The notes under the pieces are model-generated. The model was not told where the DNA came from. It saw nothing but the letters and a program-made list of their open reading frames with translations, and searched no databases. From the NCBI RefSeq assembly GCF_000340215.1, contig NW_006921532.1:10245894-10309893 (forward strand): a stretch of DNA of 64,000 bases. Reading direction: 5' to 3'. The number at the start of each line of letters is the position of its first letter. Within the stretch, counting starts at the first letter, position 1. Positions 48,062-59,949 of the stretch are shown one piece after another. This DNA comes from Pseudocercospora fijiensis CIRAD86 (taxonomy: Eukaryota > Ascomycota > Dothideomycetes > Mycosphaerellales > Mycosphaerellaceae). A program made the position numbers and the translations under genes.

Positions 48062-49757
48062 CTAATTCATCCATATCTCATTAGAAATCTCGGGTTCAGG
48101 TGTGCTGGCTCTCGATTCTGATGATGTATGGGTATTTGAAGCCTCGTACTTCATGAGTGCATCGAGGTCCACCCGCTGGTAATATGAGATATGACCGAAA
48201 CCTTCCCAGAATTGTGCGAGGCGGTCGTGAGATATCATGATCAGTTGCGATGGAGTGTACTGATCTGTCCAAACGTTAGCAAAGGCCGAGGTAGGCTTTT
48301 TGCTTGGACGACTTACCTCGTTGGAATCCTCTTCCAGCCATATGTCCCGCGCTCCTCACCACCCTAGCACCTTGAAACATCTCCTCATCGGCAATTCGAA
48401 TGAAACCCCCGCGTCCAATATCCGGAGCTATGAATGTGTACTCTCCTCGAGGGATGTTCGGGTCACCGGTCAATTTGATGGCTTCGATGCGTCCTGTGGG
48501 TGGATCTTCGATATCGTGCATTGCAGAGCTGGGGCTTGCCGGAGGTGAGTCGTAGCCTACATCTGTGCCGGCTTCGGTGAGGGTTCCTTCTGGCAAGTCG
48601 AGAAGTTCTTCCATGGCAGTGACAAAACTCTGGTTGCTGCCCACGCTGCCTCTGCGGCCACCGCGGAACCATTCTCGTAGCCAATCCATTCTTGATGGCA
48701 AAGGGCTTTCTTGGTCTGGATCGGGCTGAGTGATGACGAGAAATTCGCAGCCATGGCCGCTGTAGTCTCCACACCAAATGCCTTGCCATGGCTTTTGTGG
48801 TGTAGGTGTGTAGCATGAGGCAGGCATCGATGCATAGGTCGTGATGTCTTCTGGCATGCGAATATCCGTACCTCCTGCTGTAGAGCCAAGACCATTGGCG
48901 AAGTATGGCATTCCTACGCCCAAGGCTGCTGACACACTGCTGCCAGAGCTGATTGTGATCCAGCTTGGAATGGTTCTCCGTCCTGTATACTCGACCCACT
49001 TTCGGATGCGGAAGTTGTTCTGACTGACTTCGTCCAACGTTGAAGGACGATGGCCAGCAGAAGAGTAGCGATCGTTACTGTCATTTCGTGCTCGACCAGA
49101 AGCCGGAAATCTCAAAGGTGGCCATACAGATGTCTGCTCCGTGATTGCAGCTTTGGGGAGATTGCGGCAGAGCATGAATGAGCTGTATAGTCCTGACTCG
49201 GAGAATGTTTCCATCAACGTCTCTTTGCTGTAGGTGGAGCGTGGGGCATAGGCGCGATCGGATGGATTGCCATGGCTAGAGTCCTGGTTTTGCCAACTGT
49301 TGAGATGCAGTCTCATGGCGGGTTTGTGAAGGTCCAGCGTTACTCTTGGCTCGAAGCTGTGAATGATGACTTCTGAGTCCTTCTCCCAGAATGAAAGGGT
49401 GTGAGGACCTCTGGTGGCTGCTATTGAGTGTGCGGTGATGGCTCCGGTCTTCTGATCAAATCTAGCCAGAAGCAGTTTGCCCATGGGTTCGGTATCACCA
49501 AACCAGATGTATTGCTTTGTGAGAAACCAATGTGGATGGTGGCCGATGTACAACTCCCGAAATGATTTGGCTGGAGACGGTTCTGAGATGGCATTGGGAA
49601 TGAAGTCGTTTACAATCGGCTGCCATATTGTGTCATGATAGCTTATGTCGCGAAGGCGACGGCATACTGGAGCAATGCATGCAAGATGGTGAGCGTCCAG
49701 AAATGTAAGGATGTGTTGGATGAGTTCAGTCGGCAATTGCAGCAATGGCGTGGCCAT
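48062..49757 (-). CDS. F-box protein
   Basis: Exon 1 is 49,757-48,317 and exon 2 is 48,264-48,062. The 52-nt intron has GTAAGT and GCTAAC near the acceptor. The joined product has 547 residues. An F-box is at residues 3-48 (LLQLPTELIQHILTFLDAHHLACIAPVCRRLRDISYHDTIW), the Skp1-binding part of SCF ubiquitin ligases. A domain follows with HHPHWFLTKQYIWFGD and, near 330-350, GIWCGDYSGHGCEFLVI. The latter resembles the G-x-Y-x-x-HG-x-E motif of FBXO31-like F-box proteins (inference). Exon 2 adds QYTPSQLIMISHDRLAQFWE and ends with Ser/Glu-rich residues. Without splicing the frame ends in unrelated sequence at 48,276. The substrate is unknown. Confidence 0.83.
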
Positions 49758-50060
49758 CTTGTTTGCAGCATCAATTTCGGACCATCAGTTCTGGGAGTGC
49801 AGCAATCGCCGAATGTTCTTCGCGAGAGAAACAGACTTTCGGTGCCGCAGTGAGTATGACGGCTCGTACACGTTTAGCTCCTATTTCGGAAGGACATCCG
49901 CACATTTCTCTGGTGTGAGTTATGCATGTGGAAAGGCAGAAGTGGTGCTCGCGCCATCGCGGCAATTGCCACTGCCACTGCCACGGCCACGGCCACGGCC
50001 ACGGCCACGGCCACGATCTGCATCGGCATCGGCATCGGCACCGGCTGACACACACCGATA
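49758..50060. other. Upstream region of the F-box gene
   Basis: This is promoter-side sequence of normal composition that ends abruptly at the Tc1-B transposon. It contains the CCACGG repeat and no gene. Confidence 0.5.
49967..50045 (+). repeat. (CCACGG)n / (GGCATC)n minisatellite
   Basis: Two degenerate GCCACT units are followed by five CCACGG units (49,981-50,010), then by GCATCG units. It lies 210-290 bp upstream of the F-box ATG and 15 bp from the transposon edge. Confidence 0.85.
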
Positions 50061-51679
50061 CAGGGTGACCCCCTTGTCTCGGGCCAAGTAAAGGTTAGAG
50101 TTATCGACAAGGGCGTATCTAGGCGCATATGAAAGCAGCTTAGTGCTGCTAAGAGTGAATAACCTTAGCTGCTAACTGCTATAGGCAATAGGCAGGCAGC
50201 TAGCAGCCTAATAGTAAAGATTATAGCATATAAGAAGCGCTAAGTAGACTAATTAAAGTAGATTAAATACTACGTATAGAAGCAGCTAATTATAAGAGCT
50301 AGCTATTTATTTAAACCTCCGGAGAAAGAGACAAATTACAATAGAAAGAGACTAATCTAAGTATAAAGTTAGTAAGGAATAGAGCTACTATTAGTAGTAA
50401 TTACTGCCTTAACCCTCGCTAGTATACTACTAATAAGCTCTCTAATATAGTTAATAGTAACAATATTAGTCTAGAGCTATATAACTCTAGCTTCTATATT
50501 AGCTCGTTTAGTTAGTACTCTACTAGTATAGAGTGCCTTCTTAATAGCTACCTATATATTCTTAATAGGATTGAGGTCCGGACTGTTTAGTAGCTAGTCT
50601 ATAAAGGGCATACCGTATATAGTAAGCTACTCTTTAGTCTTCTTAGCATTGTAGGTAGGAGCATTGTCTTATTAGAAGAGTGCGTATTAAAGGAACTCGT
50701 AACGGTCGAATAGAAGGTCCTTATCGTTGCCTAAGTTAAGGAATAGTATGTCTCGCTTAAGGGCTTCGTTAGAGAGGATATCGTTAATTAGTCGTAGGTG
50801 TTCTTAGATAGTAGGCAGTATATGTTTAATATAGGAAGTAGTATTAATAGTACCCTATTCCTTCCGCTACTATAGAATAATATTAGACCGTCTAGTGCGG
50901 CCGGAAATAGCGCCCTAAAATAGTATATAAGGGATCTCTTTAAACTTAGATACTAGGCAATCGTCGTTAAATAGTTTAGTTAGTTTGCGAGTAATATAGA
51001 GCCGTTAGTATCTACCTCTATAGTAGGCAAACTCGTCCGAGAAGGACACGTTATTCTAGTTACCTGCTTTCTAGAAGCGATAGTTTAGTGCCTATTGAAG
51101 CCTTAGTGTCTTAGTCCGCTTACTAAGCTATAGTCTAGCAATTGCAATATAGCGACGATAACCTACGGCTCTATAGATACGTTACATTGTCCTTGCTAAG
51201 TAAGGCAGGTTTAAATAGTCCCTTAATTGACTATAAGATATATGCCTATAGTTAGTATTGCCTGTATTTGTTAGCAATAATCGACTTAAAGTAAGCTAAA
51301 TACTAACCTTTAAGAGCCGCTTCTATACGGTCTATTAGAGCCGGCTATAACTAATTAATACTATCTAGCAAGAAGCGCACTTTGCGCTTAGGAGGTAAGT
51401 GCTTTAGCCTTGCTTTAACTAGAGTAATAACCTTACTAACAATACGAGAGATATCCTTATAGTTACGGTCTAGGAAGCTAGCAATATCGTTAATAGTCTA
51501 GTTGCGTTTATATAGCTCCTTAGTGTAGAACCTAAGCCGATAGCGCTTAAGAAGATCTTGTCTCTTCCTACGCTAAGTATACTAATAAGCTATCTTATTA
51601 ACGAGGCTCTTATCTAAGGTCTCCTAGTAATAGTCTAGCAGTTAGAGTATGTCCTATAGCTAAGAGTCGCCGGTTATAG
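50061..51679 (-). mobile_element. Tc1/mariner-like element Tc1-B, truncated, RIP-degraded
   Basis: It begins CAGGGTGACCCCCTTGTC right after TA (50,059-50,060), a typical Tc1-type end and target site. The transposase reads on the minus strand. Its other end is cut at the chromovirus B3 LTR (51,680), and I could not find the missing part beyond B3. CpA and TpG are depleted from the first ~60 bases inward. Confidence 0.7.
50480..51640 (-). pseudogene. Tc1-like transposase of Tc1-B, broken by RIP
   Basis: On the minus strand, 50,640-50,530 reads a segment ending D, stop, LLNSPDLNPIKNI, stop, matching the family DWPPxSPDLNPIENVW. Around 51,540-51,330 an N-terminal helix-turn-helix-like stretch is seen (YRLRFYTKELYKRN, INDIASFLDRNYKDISRI). 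Between them the frame is heavily broken by TAG and TAA. It differs in sequence from Tc1-A, so it is a separate family or a distant copy. Confidence 0.65.
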
Positions 51680-53079
51680 TATAAGAAGGGTTATATTAGT
51701 AGGTAGATAGGGTAGTAGTAGGTATAGGTAGTATTCGATAGAGAACTAGGAGGAGAAGGAGGAAGGCAGGCTAGTTAGCCTACTACTAAGCGCTAAGCCC
51801 TACCTAAGGCATCGAGACCCTAGCTTTACTTAAGCCCGGTTATATACTAATTACGTGTAACCTCTTTAGTCCTAATATACGCTTCCCTTCTAAAGGCCGC
51901 GCCCTCGTAGCCGGTCTTTGTTCTAGTCTTAACCTCTATTGCTACTAACTTAGTAGGTCTAATAAGCCGCTTAGTCCGCGCTAAATTGAACATACAACTA
52001 CCGATTATATAACTATATTAAACCTTACCTCTAACACAATACAATATCTAACTCTAACTACGCTATCCTTATATATAATAAAGTAATATATAACTACGAG
52101 AATTGAGGACCTTCGACTAATTATAATACGAGCGCGTCTTTCCTACTATAATAGGTAGACGTACGAGGTATTGCAGCCCTGCCTCCGTTCTAAGTAATGT
52201 CGTACCGAGTTCTTTGCGTCTACTCTTAAAAGACCTAGCAATGTCCGCTTCCGAGGGTTGTCCGTTCCGAGGGATTGTTCTTATTATTACGAGGGCTATT
52301 ATTTACTGTCGTAGTTTTACTAGCCTAAATTAGTTAGGTTTGGCAGCCTTTAAGTGTTAACTAATTATATCTTTTCAAAAAACTCAGTTCTTCTAGTTTC
52401 TATAGGTAAAGGCTATTATAAGTATAATAGTTAAGGTTTACCTCGCTTAAAGGGTTAGAAAGATCGAGGAGTAACCTATTATTCGCAAGATCGACCCCGG
52501 CTAGCTTAGCTCTATAGTTTTTGCCCTTAGTTAGTCTATTAATCGCTTAATCTTTTAAGCGGCTTAAAGTTTTAATTAACGTTTTAATCAAACCTTTAAT
52601 ATAGCTATTCTTTTAACTTAATTAGTATAGCGCGCCTCCGGCCTTAGGCCGTAGTATAAGTAAGGTTGTCTTCGCAAGTATAGCGGCAATAGTAGGTAAT
52701 GTTAACAATAGCGGCGCTAGTCGTCTTAGCGCTAACTTTACCTTCTTCTAATTTCCTTCTTTAACTAATAACAACTCGGCAATACCGTTACTAATATAGC
52801 TGCGCCGGCCGCGCCGTTATAAGCGCGACGCCGCCCTCGCCGATCGCCTAGGCCTCGAGGCCTCGATAGAATAAAGGAACAAGAGGGAGACCTAAATACT
52901 AGAAGAAGGGCCTTATAGGGCGCGTTAGTAGAGAGGTAGTTTCCTAAAAGAGTAGCGAATAGTTAACGCGTTATAGCGCGCTTATTAACACTCGGTACGC
53001 GTTTACTATAGTAGTATAGTTTTATTGTCCTAGTTTGCCGGCCTCTAATTAGTTAGCTAATAGCACCCCGGGGGTAGTA
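51680..53079 (-). repeat. 3' LTR of chromovirus B3
   Basis: It is about 1.4 kb and collinear in reverse with 18,124-19,541 and with the split LTR of B2. The minus strand starts TACTACCCCC and ends CTTATA. The end is fixed by comparison with the 5' LTR; the start is inferred. Confidence 0.6.
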
Positions 53080-56000
53080 TTGTCCTAGGCCTTAATAGTA
53101 ACATTATAAGCTTTTAGCCTTCTTCTTGTTCTTTACGCTAGTCTAATACTTATCTAATAACTCGGTTATATCCTTAAAGGAACCTTTAGCTTCCTACGAG
53201 TCCTATTTAGGTAGATAGCCTTACTATCTTAGGAGGTACTCCTTCTTGCCTTATCTAGTCCGATGCTTTAGGATACGTTCTATAGACTATAGCTCTTCGC
53301 TATTAGCTAGTATGTCCTCGGATTTAGCAGGTGCTTTATCCCCTTCGCGCAGGTAGTACGGCTTAAGGAGGGATATATAGAAGGTGTTATAGATAGTATA
53401 ATAAGGTAGAAGCTACAACTAGTAAGCCTATATGCCCTTAGCTTCTCGAATACGGAATAGGCTAATGTATCTTAGTACGAGCTTAGGCCTTGTTTTGCTA
53501 TTAGGTAATAGGTGTTTGCGGATACGGAGGTTCTTAGTGCTTAGTATAACTAGGTCGCCTTGCTTAAAGGTTATTAGCGTATAGTGTTTGTTATAATAGG
53601 CCTTCTAATAGGCCTAGGCCTTCGCTAGTTTATTAGCTATCTTAGCGTGAATTTCTCGCATCTTTTGAACCCTCTTAATAGCCGCTAGTGTTTTAGGGGT
53701 TAGTACTTAATACGCTTCCCTTTCCTTGCGCTCGGCCTCGAGCGACGTAAATAGATCTTGTAGTAAGGTAGCGTTCTAGCCTATTATAGCGAAATAAGGA
53801 GAGACCTTAGTAGATAAGTAGACACTGTTATTATATACGAATTCAGCTAGTTATAGGAGGTTAACCTACTCCTCGGGGTTCTTATTAATGTAACTGCGTA
53901 AGTACTGCTATAGGGTAGCATTCTGCCTCTCTGTTTAACCGTTAGTCTATAGATAGAAGGCTATTAATAGCCGATGCTTTAGTCTTAGCTATAGGCATAA
54001 TTCGCTCTAATAGTGCGATATAAATGTCGAGCCCCTATCGGAGACTATCCCCTTAGAGGTTCCCTAATAGGTATAGAAGATGTTAGTCTATAGCGCCTCT
54101 ACTATATTAATAGCAGTCTAATCCTTGCGCGCCGGGATGTATCGAGCGCCTTTAGTAAATCGATCTACTATAACAAGGATAGTATTATATACGTCCTTGC
54201 TACCTCTACGCTTAGTAGGCGGAAGGCCTATAATAAAGTCTATTATAAGCTCTGCAAACGGCTTGTAAGGGATTAGTAAAGAGGACAACTCGCTAAAAGG
54301 CTAATGCTTTAGTGCCTTAATACGTTAGTATACGGTATATATATTAACGTATTCCTTTATATCCCGCTTACTATTTAGCTAGTAGTATATGCGCGATAGT
54401 AGCTCGTACGACCTCTCTATACTATAGTAACTAGCAAGCTTACTATTATAGTGTCGCTTAAGAAGTTCTTATCGGATTAAATGTTTAGCGGGGATATAGT
54501 ATCTACCCTTGAACTTTAAATAACCTTTATTATCGATCGACTAATTGTTACTCTTGCTAGATCGAGTCTTTCGTCTACTTATAAGCCTATCGATACGTTT
54601 AGTAGCAAAGGCGTCCCTCTACTAAGTACGTAATAGCTTGTCTATAAACGGTTAACTATCCCTATTTGCAAGGTTATTTAATAGTATCCTCGCTATTAAA
54701 CGAGGTACGCATTATATACATCTAATAGTACTAGCAGCCGGATTAACTATAGCAGTGCTATCGCTGTTACTATATATTACGATATCGACTAGGGAGTTAT
54801 ATAACTCTCCTTACTTACGCCTAGCCGATATAATATATTAAAATCAAACAGCAAGAGCATTAATATACTTTAAGCCGTCGCGGAGTCCGGTAAGCCGCTT
54901 ATCCTACGCTTGCTTATTAACAATACGGGCTATAGCAATCTTATACTATAGGGTTGGAAACAATAAATTAATAGATTGCTAAGTCCCGCTATTGTAATTA
55001 GGTCGCCTCGATAGGCTATTAGTAGGGTTACTTACGCCTAGCCGATATAATATATTAAAATCAAACCTAGCGAGATAGACGGCCTATCTAGCCTATCGAC
55101 CTATAACCCTAGTAACCTTCGTAATTCTACGGAGGTTATTATAGTCTATATAGACCTATATCGTATATTAGGCCCTATCGAGGTAGTGCCTCTAATACTT
55201 AAAGGCCTCGATAATAGCTAAGAGCTCTTACTCGTAGGTCTCGTAGCGACGCTTAGCATTAATTATCTTCCTCGAGAAGAAGGCAATCGGGTACTAATAG
55301 TAGTCCTTGTCCGATTGTTGTAATATAATAGCTAATATAGCAAACTGTAAGGCGTTAGTCTTAATACGGATCTGCCTATTTAGTACGAAATAGTGCAATA
55401 AGGGGACTTTAGTAAAGCGCTGCTTTAAACCGTTAAAAGCGGCTTATACTCTGTTAGTCTATCTAAACTCTCTAGTTAGATTAGCCTTAGTTTTAGTAAG
55501 CTTAGTTAGGGGCATTATATGCCGTAAATAGCCCTTAATAAAGCGACGATAGAAATTAGCGAAGCCGAGGAACGACTATAGCTCCTTAATTAACGTAGGA
55601 ATAGGCTATTTAGTAATAGTTTTAATCCGATTAGGATTAGCCTTAATACTATTATTTAATACGAGGAAGCCGAGGAATAACACCTCCTTAGTAGCAAAGG
55701 TGCATTTAGAAGGCTTGCAATATAGTCTATAGGTTCTTAGGCGATCGAGTACCTTACGGACTATAGCCTAGTACTCCGCAATGTTAGGGGAGTGTATATA
55801 AACTAAGATATTATCTAGGTAAACTATACAGAGATAGTCTAATAGGCCTAAAAGGGCCCGATTAATATAGGACTAGAACGTTATAGGGGCATTAGCTAGG
55901 CCAAATAGTATAACTAGGTACTCGAAATAGCTATAGCGAGTACGGAAGGCTGTCTTCTATTCGTCGCCCTTGCAAATATAGATACGATAGTACGCATCCT

Positions 56001-56700
56001 TAATATCTAGTATAGTATAGAAGTAGGCCCTAGAAAGGCGATCGAGGGTCTTATTAATAAGAGGGAGTAGACAGCGGTCTTTAATAGTAATAGTATTAAG
56101 CCTACGATAGTCGATATATAGGCGTAGGCTACTATCCTTCTTTAGTACGAATAGGATAGGGGCGCTAGCAGGGCTATTACTATACTATATCTAGCTATTA
56201 GCTAGGTTTTCCTCTAGATACTTACGCAATATAGTAAGCTCTCGTTTACTAAGGTTGTAGAGGGGACTAAAGGGAACCTCCTTGCCCTCTATAATGTTAA
56301 TCTTATAATCCGTCTCTTTAAATATAGGCAATATCGATGCTAAGTAGTATTTAAATACATTAATATAGGTCTCTCGAATAGGTTCTAGTATACGCTTAAG
56401 CTGTTTAGGGTCTATGCAATTAGGGGGCACAGGTTTATCGTTATTACTACCGAGTAGGTCGGCAGTTAGATTAGCTAAGGCGGGGGTTAGGTTGCTAATA
56501 AATAGGACCCTAATATTATTAGGACACTCGCTAATATCGATGTATTTAATGTCCTCTCTCCTAGCGATTCTAAATCGCTATTGTTAACTACCTAAGTCTA
56601 TAACTATAGCATAGTACTTAAGAATAGGGTTACTAATAACAATAGTAGCTCCCCTATACAGGTTGTCTATATCTACTACGTAGGCAGTAAAGTCTAGTAG
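53080..56700 (-). pseudogene. pol remnant of chromovirus B3
   Basis: Read on the minus strand: a linker before the reverse transcriptase is still open at 56,430-56,191 (TDYKINIIEGKEVPFSPLYN, LSKRELTILRKYLEENL). Reverse transcriptase follows to about 55,700, with RNase H, integrase and a chromodomain ending near 53,100. These match B1 segment by segment and have independent TAG and TAA losses. The reverse complement of 53,130-53,330 gives the KKEYLL-type chromodomain. Confidence 0.78.
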
Positions 56701-56949
56701 GCGTTTATTTCCGAGGTCGTCCTTTAGAACTATAGGAATATAGTAGGCCCTATAGGTTAAGTGCTAAGCGTTATTAAACTAAGCAAGGGTTGGTATGTTA
56801 GTTCTAGGCAATTGTCGGAGGTCTAATTGCTTAGCTAGGCGATAGCTAATAAGGGCACTAACTGAATTTCCTAGATCTAGTATAACCTTAGTCTTATAGT
56901 TGTCTCTATATATATCCTATATAAGACAGGTGCGTATAATAGCTAGTAT

Positions 56950-58560
56950 AATGTCGATAGTTTTACGCCGCATAAGGCTAATAGTTAGTACGGCGCTTAC
57001 TCTTTTTTCGAATAGCTAGAAGGGCTAATAGGGGTAGCATTAGCGGCTAAAAGGGTTTTCCGGTGCTTAGCGGCAGCGCGGTTAATTCGGGTCTAGTCCC
57101 TAGGTTTGTCGCATTAGCCTAGTAGATAGCTAGTACTGTCGCAGTTAAAGCACTTTAATCTAGTTAGGGGATTACTATAGCCGCTATTGCTACTATTGTT
57201 AGTTAAGCGATTAGTACTATAGGGATACGAGCCCCTTCTACGGCCCCTATCGCGGCCTCCTCTATATAGTCGTCGGCTACGGCCCCTTCTACGGTCGTTA
57301 CTGTTCCTATTATTAGTATTGTTATCTTAGTAAGAACCTTAGTTTCCTCCGCGGGCACTACGGTTACCGCGGTTAGTACTAGCTAGCCGGATCCTCGATT
57401 CTAGTCGTTATTAAAGCTAAATAGCTCGTTTAGCTGTTTCTACTTCGACTATAAATTAAATACGTATTAGATTGACTTGTTCGAACACACGGCGACGGTC
57501 TAATTCGAGGACTAATTCCTATCGCAATTTAGGGCGTATTTCGGAAATCTAGATAGAGTCGGTCTTAGCTAGCAAATCGTCCTCGAGGGTCTTTAAATAG
57601 GCCTTAAATAAGCGAGCCGATTGATTAGTCTTTTGTTTAGCTCGAAGGTATTAGTCCTAAGCGTATTGTTGCCTTAGTATAGGGTTTCTAAGGGTGTCTA
57701 GCATAATAGTCTTGTAGTCTTGCTACTAAATAGCGGTCTAATTAGTAAGGGAGTCGAAATAGTTATCCTAGGTACGCTTTAGGTCCCTATTAATGTACTA
57801 TATAGCATAGACGACTAGCAAATAGTCGTCTAGTAGGGCCCTTAGTGCATTCCGCTAGTTCAATTTACAATCGCGTATATAATTATTATACTACTTGCGG
57901 CTAGAGCTATTAAACACGGTATAGTCCTTAAGCTTAGTATCCTTCTTTTAAATAGAAGGTCCTACTACTAGTTCTAGTCTAGCAGTAGTTGTTAGGGCTT
58001 CCTATAGGCGGCGAATCTCGAGGAGATTATCCTTTAGCTATTGTTCTTAACGTAGGGCAGTAAGCCTATTTTAAGTAGCTTCTTAAAGTCTCCCTACTAG
58101 TTGAGGGCTAAAGGCTAGCTAGCTATATCGTCGATTAATAATGTTGTTAAGAATGTCGTTAATAGGCAATTCTAGATTATTACCTAGAATTATAGGTTCT
58201 TCTTTAATAGGCTCTCCGGTAGGCTCTTTAGTAGGAGGCACTTTAGTAGGCACTTTAGCGGGAACTGTGCTACTAGCGTTGTTATTGCTAGCGCTGCTAG
58301 CGGCGGTACGGTTATTGTTTCGTAATAAACTAGCTATTATAAGGGGCGATACTAATAATATATTGTTAGCCCCTAAGATACGGATATAGCGGAATTAGTA
58401 GATATCGGCCTAGTATACTTAACTTAGTGTAATAGGCCGTATAGAAGGCCTTGCTTAATAATTAGTACGGTTGTTTCGATAGAATAGTACGTATAGGTCC
58501 CGTTCTTCGGGCGCAATATAGTTAGATTAGTCTTATTCGTAGCTATACCGCTAAAAGCTT
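56950..58560 (-). pseudogene. gag remnant of chromovirus B3
   Basis: A zinc knuckle at about 57,165-57,110 on the minus strand reads KCFNCDSTSYLLG, stop, C. It becomes CX2CX4HX4C if the Tyr is a RIP-changed His and the stop a Gln. Arg/Gly-rich sequence precedes it at 57,220-57,370. Upstream, about 58,000-57,450, a broken capsid-like region is less clear. The 82-codon plus-strand frame at 58,141-58,389 is a shadow. Confidence 0.55.
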
Positions 58561-58609
58561 AAAATAAGGACTATCTAGCTACTACTCTTAAAGGGTAGAT
58601 CGAATACTA

Positions 58610-58811
58610 TATAAGAAGGGTTATATTAGTAGGTAGATAGGGTAGTAGTAGGTATAGGTAGTATTCGATAGAGAACTAGGAGGAGAAGGAGGAAGGTAGG
58701 CTAGTTAGCCTACTACTAAGCGCTAAGCCCTACCTAAGGCATCGAGACCCTAGCTTTACTTAAGCCTGGTTACATACTAATTACATATAACCTCTTTAGT
58801 CCTAATATATA
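58610..58811 (-). repeat. 5' LTR of chromovirus B3, truncated to ~200 bp
   Basis: It matches 51,680-51,880 closely, including GGTAGATAGGGTAGTAGTAG. Similarity stops at CCTAATATA near 58,811. The missing 1.2 kb was lost by deletion or by another insertion. Confidence 0.8.
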
Positions 58812-59716
58812 GTCTATTGCTTAGTAGTATCGATAAGCTTCTAGAAGAACGACCTACTAAGCGGTATATATCTAGTTAATAGCTTAACTAGGTTACTAGA
58901 GTATTTAAATAGTAATAGTGTTACGGGCTCCGCGATAGTACTAAAGGACTCTTTAAATAAGTACTAAAGAGGTAATAGATTAAAGGGATTGTCTAGTAGT
59001 TGCGTCGGGATACTAGCTTAAAGAATAGGCGAGAAGGGAGGGGATATTAGAAAAGGGGAGGACTCGGAGGAGGAGGTGTCCTTATAGGTAGATATTAGAA
59101 GAATCTATAGAAGCTTCCGAGCTATAATTGTAGTATAGAAATAAGTATAGAAGGCTTAAACTAAGCTCTTGTATATTCCAAATAAGCGCTCTAAGGAGTA
59201 TATATATCTCTCTCTACCTAATAGTCCCTCTCGCTAGCTCTTTATATAACCCTTCTATCCCTATAATACCTATTATTTATATAGCTCTTACGCGCCTACC
59301 CTATACTAAAACACCTCCTCTTTTGCTCTATTCGGAGGCAGGACATTGCCTATATATCGTTAGCGCAGCAGCGATACTAGTATAGTACTAGAAAGGGCAA
59401 TTGTTAGTATAGGAGGCTTCTAGTAGTATAGGGGTTAGAAATAAGGCCTCTCTAAGTAGGCTCTTAGCATAATAGTATACGACCCTACTAATCGGATAAT
59501 ATTGCGACGATTGAGTTATTATAGACGTAGATAACCTAGCAATATTATAAAGGCTGTTATCGGAAAGTATAAATTGTTATCGGACTTAGCTATACCCTAT
59601 ATATACTATTACATTGCTTTGCGCATCGAATAACATCGATTCATTATTAGAGTTTTCATTCGGTAGATAGTGTAGTTATTAAAGAGACACGGCGGGCTTA
59701 TAAGAGCTAGCACTTA
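58812..59716. other. Unassigned RIP-like sequence
   Basis: This is AT-rich, CpA-poor sequence with no frame I recognise. It lies between the chromovirus B3 LTR break and the pogo-like element D1. Purine-rich runs occur near 59,030-59,085. It is possibly a degraded transposon of unknown type. Confidence 0.4.
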
Positions 59717-59825
59717 TCCGGGGTTGCGTTAGCTACTTTACCCCTCGCCCCGGGCTCGGGGATTCCGGCTATACGTAAAATCGCTTTTTCTTAGTAGGCT
59801 ATACGTAAAACTCGATATAGTAGTA
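59717..59825. repeat. Left terminal inverted repeat of D1 (RIP-mutated)
   Basis: Its reverse complement contains CGAGTTTTACGTATAGCC, where the right repeat has CGAGTTTTACGTGTGGCC. The two changes are TpG to TpA. Confidence 0.85.
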
Positions 59826-59949
59826 TATTATATAGTATATAGACCGGGAAATTGAATTAGGGTGCGGTTAGGGTTAAGAAGTAGTAGATTTCCGTTACAT
59901 TAGCGACTAAATTGCGACCGTAGATAGTTAAAATAGACCTGCAATCGGC

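Larger units (their letters stand above)
51680..58811 (-). mobile_element. Chromovirus B3: nearly complete Ty3/Gypsy element, RIP-degraded
   Basis: On the minus strand the order is a partial 5' LTR (58,811-58,610), gag, pol with chromodomain, and a full 3' LTR (53,079-51,680). The LTR inner and outer ends share TATAAGAAGGGTT at 51,680 and 58,610. This is the best-preserved member of the B family and the only one with gag in the window. The 5' LTR keeps only about 200 bp of its ~1.4 kb. Next to its inner border the sequence reads TAGTATTCGATCTACC. It could be a RIP form of a TGG-starting primer-binding site. Confidence 0.8.

Noticed and set aside
27637..49757. The island as a functional gene cluster
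   Set aside because: The genes act in unrelated processes (mitochondria, translation, signalling, ubiquitin), with mixed orientation and no biosynthetic enzymes.
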